Source of the DNA: JAYZDF01 sp036337945
GTDB lineage: Bacteria > Myxococcota > Kuafuiibacteriia > Kuafuiibacteriales > Kuafuiibacteriaceae
Length of the DNA stretch: 45,117 bases
Assembly (NCBI GenBank): GCA_036337945.1
Contig: JAYZDF010000065.1
Span: forward strand, 1-45,117
Reading direction: 5' to 3'
In this document: piece after piece, positions 25,054-32,458 of the stretch
Position numbering within the stretch: the stretch's first letter is position 1
Layout of the letters: every line of letters starts with the position of its first letter
Notes under the pieces: model-generated
Database searches by the model: none
Seen by the model: only the letters and a program-made list of their open reading frames with translations
Told to the model about the DNA's origin: nothing
Position numbers and translations under genes: made by a program

Positions 25054-27612
25054 ATGAATCCGCAATATGCTCCATACTTGGCTCTGCTCCCATTGTTTCC
25101 TCTGATCGGTGCGACGATCAACGGTCTCTGGGGACAAAAGATCCAGGAAAAATACGGTAAGAAGCCCATCCACTGGGTAGCGACTGGTGCCTTGATGCTA
25201 TCGGCTCTTGTCGCACTGTATTCTTTCGTAGTTCTAATTGGACTCGAGCCAGAGAATCGCGCTTTGTCCTGGATTGGCTGGGATTGGATTGTGAGTGGTT
25301 TTGTGGACGCCAGATTCGCGTTTTGGGTGGACCCACTTACCTGCATGATGCTTCTGATCATCACGATTATCGGGACCCTGATTCATATTTACTCCCAAGG
25401 TTATATGCACGAAGAGAAGCCTTACTGGAGGTTCTTCGCTTGGCTTAATCTCTTCATCTGCATGATGCTTATTCTTGTTCTCGGAGACAGCTTTCTCACG
25501 ATGTTTGTGGGATGGGAAGGCGTCGGCTTGGCCTCGTTCGGATTAATCGGATTTTACTATAAGGAACTCGATAAGGCCGCTTGCGGCATGAAAGCATTCA
25601 TCGTGAACCGTTTCGGTGACGCCTGCTTCGTTATCGGTTTATTTCTTCTCTTCTGGGGTATGCAAGGGACCTGGTCTCCAAGAACTGCACCCGGTGCGGA
25701 ACTCGATGGCAAACCTACCGCCAGCCTGAGCATTCTCACGGACTACACCTCAGACGCCGGTGCCCGGGCCGAGGAACTCGCTCTTGGCGCAGTGCCGAAC
25801 CCTTCGGAAACCGGAGTCAACACCCCCCAAACTGCGGCGGCTTCAATCACCTTTCAACACCTTCGGAAGATCTTTGATGATGAAACTCGCAGAGACGCGA
25901 TCGTGTCAAAGACCGTTTGGGGCATGCCTTTGATGTTTTTGGTCTGCGTTCTCTTTTTCTTAGGAGCGACCGCTAAATCCGCGCAAATCCCGTTTTATAT
26001 CTGGCTTCCCGACGCGATGGCTGGGCCGACGCCAGTTTCTGCCCTCATGCACGCAGCAACAATGGTCACCGCTGGTGTCTACATGATAGCCAGACTCAAT
26101 TTCCTCTACATCCTGTCTCCTGGTGCGTGTACCTTCGTTGGCTTTATCGGAGCTCTCACCGCCCTCTTCGCGGCCAGCATGGGGTTGTTCCAATACGATA
26201 TTAAGAAAGTTTTGGCGTATTCAACCATCTCGCAATTGGGCTTTATGTTCATCGGTGTTGGCGTTGGTGCTTACTGGGCCGGTGTCTTCCACCTCTTAAC
26301 TCACGCATGTTTCAAAGCCTGCCTATTTTTGGGGTCAGGCTCGGTCATTCATGGGTGTCATCACGAACAAGACATGCGGCGAATGGGCGGACTCAAAAAG
26401 TACATGCCTACAACGGCGAAAACGTACTTATGGGCCTGTATTGCAATCGCCGGATTCCCATTGGCTGCCGGATTCTGCTCGAAAGATGAAGTGCTCTGGA
26501 AAGCGATGTCTACGGGCGCCGTACTACCCGGCTTCAACTACGCCATTTGGGGCATGGGCTTGATTGCGGCCGGCTTCACAGCTTTCTACATGTACCGGTC
26601 CTATTACATGACGTTTACGGGCGAATACCGTGGCAACGAAACACCGATACCAGAACTCTACCCCGCCGATAAAGCCCGTGCAGTGGATCTGTTCGTTCCC
26701 AAAGCGGTACCAGGGCCGAGTGATGAACTTATCGAAGAGCTTCGTGCACATCATGCGGGACATAGCCATGACGACCATGGTGACCACGACCATGATCATG
26801 ACCATCATCATGACCATCACGGGGGCGAACCGCATGAATCACCTTGGCAAATGACGATGCCGTTGATGGTTCTGGGTATTGCGTCAATCTTTATTGGAAT
26901 GATCGTTGGATTCCCGCCCTTCATCGGACATGTCATCTACGATCTCACTCATTTCGGATTCTTCCACCACCCGATGCTCGAAGTTTGGCTAGAGCCTGTT
27001 TTGGCGCCTTCGAATATGATGATGCAGGAACACATCGCGAACAACGAGGTTAGTAGTTGGATTAATGGGAAAAGCGTAAAGCTCAAGGCCGAATGGATTT
27101 TGGCTAGTGTTTCGGTTGTCATAGCACTGACTGGATTCTTCCTCGCGCGATGGTTCTACAAGGACAACGCCAACGACATCCCTGCCCGCTTGCTCGCTGA
27201 TACACGTGATGGCCTCAGCGCTATTCCCGTTGTTGGCGGACTGCTGGCTCCGATGGCGAACGGCATTAAGTTCGCTCATCGACTGGTCTACAACAAATAC
27301 TATGTCGACGAAGCTGCTTACCTCGTCTTCGTGCGTGGCGGTCAGAAATTCTGGAATTTCTGCAGCGCAGTCGACCAATTCGTAATCGACGGCGTGGTGA
27401 ATACGGTTGGACACGTGGGCCGATACCTCGGTTATGTGCAAGGTGCGGTCGATACACATCTTGTCGACGGTGCCGTGAACGGCGTTGGGGCGGCCGTTAT
27501 GGCCGGCGGACAAAAAATACGAAAAATTCAAGTCGGCCAGATTCGTGTTTACTTACTCGGCGCAATCGGCGGCGCAGTAGCCGCTGTAATGCTGATGATA
27601 TATCTTTTCTAA
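25054..27612 (+). CDS. nuoL: NADH-quinone oxidoreductase subunit L (NuoL-like antiporter subunit)
   Basis: An 852-residue inner-membrane protein, far longer than E. coli NuoL (613). The core matches the Mrp/NuoL family: FVGWEGVGLASFGLIGFYY with the key Glu, HAATMVTAGVYMIARL, and FHLLTHACFKACLFLGSGS with the proton-channel Lys/His residues. A loop near residues 565-600 is a dense His/Asp cluster, HDDHGDHDHDHDHHHDHH, which may bind metal. The C-terminus extends past the usual last helices with ARFA-like LADTRDGLSAIPVVGG, VYNKYYVDEAAYLV and a final hydrophobic segment. Surrounding genes are not other Nuo subunits, so this is a solitary NuoL. Upstream TAGGG precedes the ATG. It converges on the next gene across 38 bp. 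Confidence 0.9.
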   Translation: MNPQYAPYLALLPLFPLIGATINGLWGQKIQEKYGKKPIHWVATGALMLSALVALYSFVVLIGLEPENRALSWIGWDWIVSGFVDARFAFWVDPLTCMMLLIITIIGTLIHIYSQGYMHEEKPYWRFFAWLNLFICMMLILVLGDSFLTMFVGWEGVGLASFGLIGFYYKELDKAACGMKAFIVNRFGDACFVIGLFLLFWGMQGTWSPRTAPGAELDGKPTASLSILTDYTSDAGARAEELALGAVPNPSETGVNTPQTAAASITFQHLRKIFDDETRRDAIVSKTVWGMPLMFLVCVLFFLGATAKSAQIPFYIWLPDAMAGPTPVSALMHAATMVTAGVYMIARLNFLYILSPGACTFVGFIGALTALFAASMGLFQYDIKKVLAYSTISQLGFMFIGVGVGAYWAGVFHLLTHACFKACLFLGSGSVIHGCHHEQDMRRMGGLKKYMPTTAKTYLWACIAIAGFPLAAGFCSKDEVLWKAMSTGAVLPGFNYAIWGMGLIAAGFTAFYMYRSYYMTFTGEYRGNETPIPELYPADKARAVDLFVPKAVPGPSDELIEELRAHHAGHSHDDHGDHDHDHDHHHDHHGGEPHESPWQMTMPLMVLGIASIFIGMIVGFPPFIGHVIYDLTHFGFFHHPMLEVWLEPVLAPSNMMMQEHIANNEVSSWINGKSVKLKAEWILASVSVVIALTGFFLARWFYKDNANDIPARLLADTRDGLSAIPVVGGLLAPMANGIKFAHRLVYNKYYVDEAAYLVFVRGGQKFWNFCSAVDQFVIDGVVNTVGHVGRYLGYVQGAVDTHLVDGAVNGVGAAVMAGGQKIRKIQVGQIRVYLLGAIGGAVAAVMLMIYLF

Positions 27613-27650
27613 CAGGCTCTCATAACCCGCTCTAACTGAGCTCTAAATCT

Positions 27651-28931
27651 TTATTCATCTCGAATCATCAAGCTTCTAAAGCCACAAATTTGGCACGCTG
27701 TGGACGACTGGCGACCCCTGTGAAGGCACGCCACACAGACTCCTGCACTGCGACCACTACGGAGAATAGACGTAAGAATTACGGCTGCATCGTGACTCCT
27801 CATTGTGGATTTGCGTTGACCCGACTTGATAACTTGCAAGGTACTCATCAAAACTCGCAATGCGGATTTATCAGGTAATAGTTCACTCAAGGAAGTTACA
27901 TGGTGAATTAAGGCATCGATACGGTTCGGTGCGAAGTTACTCATTGCTCGCCTCAACGAAACAGAGCTCCCCAAAGGCTGTTTTCGGATCTCCGCCCTTA
28001 TATGACTGACCCACTCCCGAAAAACGGGCAAGGCGGCAGGCTTCGTCGCCTGAGTCTCCATGCGTTGTACCGGAGGTCTCACCGCAGCAATGAAGGTCTC
28101 TTTACGATCACTTGGTTCGCGAGGAGATCGCGTCCTAATTTGTAATGTCGCATCTTCGTCGAGGTCTCCGAGCCGTGGGTGTCCACTTTTAGGCTCGGCC
28201 TTAGTCAGGATTTGAGCGGCTTCGTCAACCGCATCAATAAGGTCAGATTGAGAGCGTTCATCGGTCTCAGATTCTTCCTCTAATTTCATCGCTCCTAAGA
28301 CTCGATGTGCTGCCGTATTGGCATTGAGCGATGACGCTGGCTGTTGAGTTGAGTCACCGATCATCGCTTCTTTCGGAATTGGTGGATTTCGCAAAAGGTC
28401 CTCGGTGGATGGCTTGTCCAAAGTTTTGGCTACTTCGACATTTTCCCGCTTATAAACAGGTACCTCAGTGCGGGTGGGCTCCATACTCGGAGCAATCGAG
28501 ACAGGCTCGTCGTCGGACCAAGGCGCTGAGAAACCCGGAGGTTCACAGGTATCAGCGGGTTGCTTATGCCACTCATGAAAAGCGAGTTGAACCTCCGCCA
28601 TTGATCGAGGGTCATCGACAACCGTTTCTGAGCGTAAAGGCTCTAGTGGCTCAATAAGACTTTGATCCTCGAAATAAGACAAACATTTTCGGACACGAGC
28701 ATGAGTCGGCGGGTGGTTGAATTGAGAACGAGCAAGAATGGCGAGCAACGAATCTATATCTTTGTCACCATCGCAAAGCGCTAGAACGGCATTCTCCCAT
28801 GAATCAAGCAAGGTGACCTGGGCGCTCTCCTGATTGATGACGACGTAGAATTTTTCACCGTGTTTGACCTGCTCTCTTATCATCAAACACGTCTTCGCTT
28901 TTGCATTTATTTGTAGCGAACGTCGATTCAT
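27651..28931 (-). CDS. PqqD-like winged-helix protein with C-terminal zinc ribbon, function unknown
   Basis: The ATG at 28931 is preceded by a CATAAT box 11 bp away. Residues about 25-97 resemble the PqqD/RRE fold: NQESAQVTLLDSWENAVL, ALCDGDKDIDSLL and CLSYFEDQSLIEPLEP match the strand-plus-helix pattern with the LCDG core seen in PqqD. A long polar, Pro/Glu-rich linker follows (100-300), then a helical region about residues 305-395, and finally CVACLHRGRQSSTACQICGF, two CxxC pairs (399/402 and 413/416) forming a zinc ribbon. No RiPP synthesis genes are beside it, so peptide recognition is only one possibility; a regulatory or scaffold role is as likely. The next gene is a divergent kinase-like protein. 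Confidence 0.55.
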   Translation of the reverse strand: MNRRSLQINAKAKTCLMIREQVKHGEKFYVVINQESAQVTLLDSWENAVLALCDGDKDIDSLLAILARSQFNHPPTHARVRKCLSYFEDQSLIEPLEPLRSETVVDDPRSMAEVQLAFHEWHKQPADTCEPPGFSAPWSDDEPVSIAPSMEPTRTEVPVYKRENVEVAKTLDKPSTEDLLRNPPIPKEAMIGDSTQQPASSLNANTAAHRVLGAMKLEEESETDERSQSDLIDAVDEAAQILTKAEPKSGHPRLGDLDEDATLQIRTRSPREPSDRKETFIAAVRPPVQRMETQATKPAALPVFREWVSHIRAEIRKQPLGSSVSLRRAMSNFAPNRIDALIHHVTSLSELLPDKSALRVLMSTLQVIKSGQRKSTMRSHDAAVILTSILRSGRSAGVCVACLHRGRQSSTACQICGFRSLMIRDE

Positions 28932-28942
28932 CGTCGGCTGTC

Positions 28943-28971
28943 ATTATGTCACTATTTCAGAGGGAATCGAA
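28943..28971 (-). promoter_or_regulatory. Candidate promoter for the PqqD-like gene
   Basis: On the minus strand CATAAT lies at 28943-28948 and TTCGAT at 28966-28971 with a 17-bp spacer. The -10 element is close to TATAAT; the -35 element is weak. A start site would fall only a few bases before the ATG at 28931, so the message would be nearly leaderless. Low certainty. Confidence 0.25.
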
Positions 28972-29072
28972 CCATCGGACCCCGAAATCCTTCTCAACAA
29001 TTTGGTCTTCCCTGCTTATGTCCTCTTCGAAGCGACTATCCTTCGTGCTACAAGATATTTGAGAAATTACGA

Positions 29073-30035
29073 TTGAAAAACCCCGTCAAAACAAAGGAAC
29101 CGAGACAAGAGGAAGCATCGCCAATTCCGCAACTCGACTTCAAGTTCTTGAGTAAACTTTGTCATGAGTTGAAAGCACCCTTATTTCCTCTGATCGCCCT
29201 AACAGACCTCATCCTAAATCACCCGCAGACTCTCGAAAACCGTGAAGAGATGATAGCCCACGTGAATGTCATGCAAAGAGCCGGGCATTCCCTCCTCGCT
29301 ATCATCGACGATTTGCGGCTCCTCTCACAACTTGGTGCCGGTCGTTATACCCCGAAAGTTGCGCGATTTAATTTGCGAAAGTTTTTCGCTAATCAAGCTC
29401 ACGAACCCCAAGATATGTGGGTTTTTGACGACAAAATGGATGCCCAAGAGATTATTGGTGATAGCGAAGCTCTTGAGATCTTTAGCGCCTCTTTCGCTTC
29501 GATACGGACCGCGTATAGCCCTCGCCCAACGTCACCGATCAAGGTTACAGCGAACAAAAGTAAGATTCGTCTGTCGATATCGCTGCCCGCAATACCCAGC
29601 AATGAACTCAAAGGCCTGGAACCACCGTTCATACGTCCGCCTTGGTCAATTCTCGAAGAAGCAGAGAACCAGAGTCTCAAGTTTGACGTATGCTTTGCCT
29701 TATCGAAGGCACTTGGCGGCGAGGCGAGCTTCGAGATAAAGCAAGACTCTACCTTGTTCAGCATAGAACTTCCCTGCGCAAGGCCCTACAATGCTCAACG
29801 TCATTCAAGTGCTGAGAAGAAGTTCGTTTTGGTCAGCGAGAACTTACGCGACTCGTACGCAGCGCTACTCAGATGCCACAGCGAGGGTTTGGCAATCAGT
29901 TCCATGACAGCTCAGCGTGCAGCTTCAGCCGCACAAGCCGCAGGGATAACGTACCTTGTGGATGAGACTTCGTCTGACTCATTACCCAAGGGACAGCTGG
30001 TAAATCTACATGAACTTCCTGAAGCTATTCTTTAG
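29073..30035 (+). CDS. Histidine-kinase-like protein with eroded ATP-binding domain
   Basis: The TTG at 29073 is the first usable start; no ATG or GTG lies upstream in frame. There is no signal peptide or membrane helix, so the protein is cytoplasmic. Residues 22-60 hold LSKLCHELKAPLFPLIAL with H31 in HELKAP, the phosphoacceptor motif of HisKA. The ATPase part is degenerate: EIFSASFASIRTAY stands where the N-box Asn should be, and no DxGxG can be found, while SKALGGEASFEI resembles the G2 region. The last 70 residues (FVLVSENLRDSYAALL on) may be an altered receiver-like domain. A catalytically dead kinase or dimeric scaffold is likely. Its end overlaps the next gene by 11 bp. Confidence 0.6.
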   Translation: MKNPVKTKEPRQEEASPIPQLDFKFLSKLCHELKAPLFPLIALTDLILNHPQTLENREEMIAHVNVMQRAGHSLLAIIDDLRLLSQLGAGRYTPKVARFNLRKFFANQAHEPQDMWVFDDKMDAQEIIGDSEALEIFSASFASIRTAYSPRPTSPIKVTANKSKIRLSISLPAIPSNELKGLEPPFIRPPWSILEEAENQSLKFDVCFALSKALGGEASFEIKQDSTLFSIELPCARPYNAQRHSSAEKKFVLVSENLRDSYAALLRCHSEGLAISSMTAQRAASAAQAAGITYLVDETSSDSLPKGQLVNLHELPEAIL

Positions 30036-30906
30036 CCTGATTGTGTGACGTCACGTAGGATGCGAAAAGCTCACATACTCGTCGGACGACCGGGCCTGGC
30101 TTTCCATCACCGAGAACATTTTCATTAATGCGAACAACAGGAACAATTTCGCGCACGGAAGACGTGATGAACGCTTCATCCGCGGCCAGGAGTACGTCTT
30201 CAGACAGCGGCAATTCCAGTACCTTCATCCCGGCTTGCCGGGCCACTTCCAGCACGACCGTTCGGGTTATACCGAGCAAAATGCCAGCGTCTACTGGGGG
30301 AGTGAGGATTACGCCACCAACTACGGCAAAAATATTAGAGGAGGCTCCCTCAGTGACCGTACCCCGGTGGTCGAGCATCACAGCTTCGAAAGCCCCCGCT
30401 TGCCTTGCTTCCGCTAAAGCCATTACGGAATTGAGGTAATTTCCGGTCTTTGCTTTCGGATCAATCGCGTTCTTCAGGTTTCGGCGCACACTCACAAGCT
30501 CGATTTTTACTCCCTCGTCGTAGACCTTCGGATCCGGCCTAACCTCCTGCAGAGGCTTTGCAACAACGAAGCGGCGTTGATTGGATGCCAGAGCAATATC
30601 CAGTCCAATTGGTCCTGAACCCCGTGTCACCACAACCCGAAGGTAGGAGTCTTCGTTACCTGATGCTTTGTGCGTGGCGACCACCTCTTCGGCCAGCTGT
30701 TCGAGCGACACCGGTAAGGTCATAGCAATCCGCGTCGCCGACTCTTCAAGGCGCCTAAGATGTCTCTCAAGCTCAAACGGTACGCCCTGATAGGTGCGAA
30801 TGACCTCATAAACGGAATCGCCGTACAGAAACCCGCGGTCAAAAATAGAGATTTGTGCATCTGCGGCGGAACCAATTTTTCCGTCGGCACTTACGATCGT
30901 AGTCAT
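30025..30906 (-). CDS. Class IV PLP-dependent aminotransferase (IlvE/Dat/PabC group)
   Basis: The protein of 293 residues fits fold type IV aminotransferases: FDRGFLYGDSVYEVIRTYQG near the N-terminus, RRNLKNAIDPKAKTGNYLNS with the Schiff-base lysine (probably K153) and TEGASSNIFAV. Branched-chain aminotransferases, D-amino-acid aminotransferases and 4-amino-4-deoxychorismate lyases share these motifs, and I cannot decide among them from sequence. The ATG at 30906 lies 21 bp from the divergent Wzz-like gene, so the promoters must overlap the coding regions. Its stop overlaps the kinase-like gene by 11 bp. Confidence 0.8.
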   Translation of the reverse strand: MTTIVSADGKIGSAADAQISIFDRGFLYGDSVYEVIRTYQGVPFELERHLRRLEESATRIAMTLPVSLEQLAEEVVATHKASGNEDSYLRVVVTRGSGPIGLDIALASNQRRFVVAKPLQEVRPDPKVYDEGVKIELVSVRRNLKNAIDPKAKTGNYLNSVMALAEARQAGAFEAVMLDHRGTVTEGASSNIFAVVGGVILTPPVDAGILLGITRTVVLEVARQAGMKVLELPLSEDVLLAADEAFITSSVREIVPVVRINENVLGDGKPGPVVRRVCELFASYVTSHNQAKE

Positions 30907-30918
30907 ACGTGCTAAGAT
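30891..30918 (+). promoter_or_regulatory. Candidate promoter for the Wzz-like gene, inside the divergent gene start
   Basis: TTACGA (30891-30896) and TAAGAT (30913-30918) are 16 bp apart. The predicted start site lies only a few bases before the ATG at 30928. The elements are imperfect, and the site overlaps the first codons of the opposite gene. Confidence 0.25.
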
Positions 30919-30927
30919 TTACGACGA

Positions 30928-32283
30928 ATGGCAAAAAAGGGAAAAGTTTTCGAATTTATTGGCATACGATTTCAGCTCGATCCCCTTATTCTCGCGCGAC
31001 GTATCCTGACCAGGCAAATCCCACTCTTGGTGATCATCGCCGTCATCGGCGGGGTTTCCACTATCGTTAGTTACAAGCGTGCGAAGCGGATTTTTGAATC
31101 TCGAGCAGGCATCGCGATTCGTAGCGCGGATTTCAACGAGAACCGGCTCGATAAGGATCTCAATCTGGCTGCAAACTTCCTCGCGTCAGACGCCGAAATG
31201 GTCCTTATCCTCAATGAATTGGACCTTTATGCGGACGCAAGAAGGACCAGACCCTACGAAAAGTCTATCAAGAATTTTCGAGACGAACTTGTCGTGAGCA
31301 CGGGCGTAGAACGTATCGACATAGCATATCGCTCCGAAAATGCACGTCAAGCGAAACGCGTCGTTGAGTTCGTAACGGAGCGGGTGATGTCTACCCTTAG
31401 TGAAGTGTTTGAAGCGCCTTTCACGGCAGAAATCGACGTTATTCAACGAAGCCTCCAAGTGATTGAACCGAAGTTGAAAGCAGCGGAAGAAAAGCTCTTC
31501 GAATTCAAGAACAAGCATCCCCGAATCAGCAGTGAACTTACTGTTCTTGATGGCGTCGATTCTCCAGTAAGTGCCATCGATATCGCCATACGGAGGGCTG
31601 AAAAAGAACTTGCAGCAGCAAAATCAGGAAAGCCGGTCTCTCGCAAACAACGCCGAGGAGGGAGAAATCCAGAACTTGAGCGAGCTAAGCAACAGCTCGC
31701 GCTTGCAAAGCAGACCTATACCGCCAACCACCCAAATGTTGTGAATCTTCAGCGAGAAGTCCGTCAACTTCAAGCCAAAGCAAATGCGCGCGGAGGAAAT
31801 CGTTCTAGTACCAAAAACTCTGGTAATGCGGGTGCTCGACGGGCCACTGCGGTAGCTAACGCCAAGGCGCGCTTGAAATCTTTGCTACAGAAGCGCTCTA
31901 CTGAAGCCGCCAAACTCATACAAAAACCAAAGCTTCAACAAGAGTGGCAGTCGCTGTCTTTGAAAGTTCAAACTTTGAACTCTGAGGTGCGAGAACTACT
32001 CGAGCGCCGTGCAGAGGTCGTTCAAAATCAACGCCTTGCCCAATCAAACTTTTATGAAAATTTCCAACTCGTTGACCCAGCAATGATGCCTAAGGAGCCT
32101 GTCGAGCCTAAGATTCAAAAATTTGGTGGCATAGGTATGTTTCTCACAGCTGTCTTGGGAATTCTGTTGGCGGTTCTTTTAGAAGGTTTGCGCCAAACGA
32201 TTGTAAACAGCCAAGAATTAGAGGAAGCAACCGGTATAGCAGTCCTATCAAGTTTGCCTGCGATTCCTGAGAAAGATTCCTAG
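30928..32283 (+). CDS. Wzz/GumC-like polysaccharide chain-length or export protein
   Basis: The protein of 451 residues has an N-terminal membrane helix (IPLLVIIAVIGGVSTIV, from about residue 30), a long periplasmic coiled-coil region rich in Lys, Glu and Ala (about residues 160-380) and a C-terminal helix FLTAVLGILLAVLLEGL. This is the layout of Wzz-superfamily and GumC-type periplasmic proteins that set polysaccharide chain length. No tyrosine-kinase domain with Walker motif follows, so it is a short form. The PxxP-like site MMPKEPVEP before the last helix is typical of Wzz. The gene starts 21 bp from the divergent aminotransferase gene. No polysaccharide polymerase is adjacent, and the partner is unknown. 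Confidence 0.75.
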   Translation: MAKKGKVFEFIGIRFQLDPLILARRILTRQIPLLVIIAVIGGVSTIVSYKRAKRIFESRAGIAIRSADFNENRLDKDLNLAANFLASDAEMVLILNELDLYADARRTRPYEKSIKNFRDELVVSTGVERIDIAYRSENARQAKRVVEFVTERVMSTLSEVFEAPFTAEIDVIQRSLQVIEPKLKAAEEKLFEFKNKHPRISSELTVLDGVDSPVSAIDIAIRRAEKELAAAKSGKPVSRKQRRGGRNPELERAKQQLALAKQTYTANHPNVVNLQREVRQLQAKANARGGNRSSTKNSGNAGARRATAVANAKARLKSLLQKRSTEAAKLIQKPKLQQEWQSLSLKVQTLNSEVRELLERRAEVVQNQRLAQSNFYENFQLVDPAMMPKEPVEPKIQKFGGIGMFLTAVLGILLAVLLEGLRQTIVNSQELEEATGIAVLSSLPAIPEKDS

Positions 32284-32458
32284 TCCCACAAGCACGATAT
32301 TATTATCCGTCGTATTCGGTGCATCTTGAAGGATTGCCCGAGTTCCGCACGGCATTATCCGATTAAATCACCGGTTTATTGGGCGATAACGTGTATTTCG
32401 CAGTAATTGAGAGGATTATTCGTTGCGCTGTCGCGGGTAGAATGCCAGGCTAGTAGTC

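Noticed and set aside
26989..27531. 180-codon minus-strand frame
   Set aside because: Lies wholly antisense to nuoL and has no recognisable motif.
28943..28980. GGTTCGATTCC on the minus strand, similar to a tRNA T arm
   Set aside because: The T stem has a mismatch, and no acceptor, D or anticodon arm can be folded around it.
29266..29739. 157-codon plus-strand frame
   Set aside because: Shadow of the kinase-like gene in another frame.
32325..32443. CTTGAAG and TAGAAT upstream of lon as a heat-shock or sigma-70 promoter
   Set aside because: The matching partner elements are not at usable distances, and no CIRCE repeat is present.
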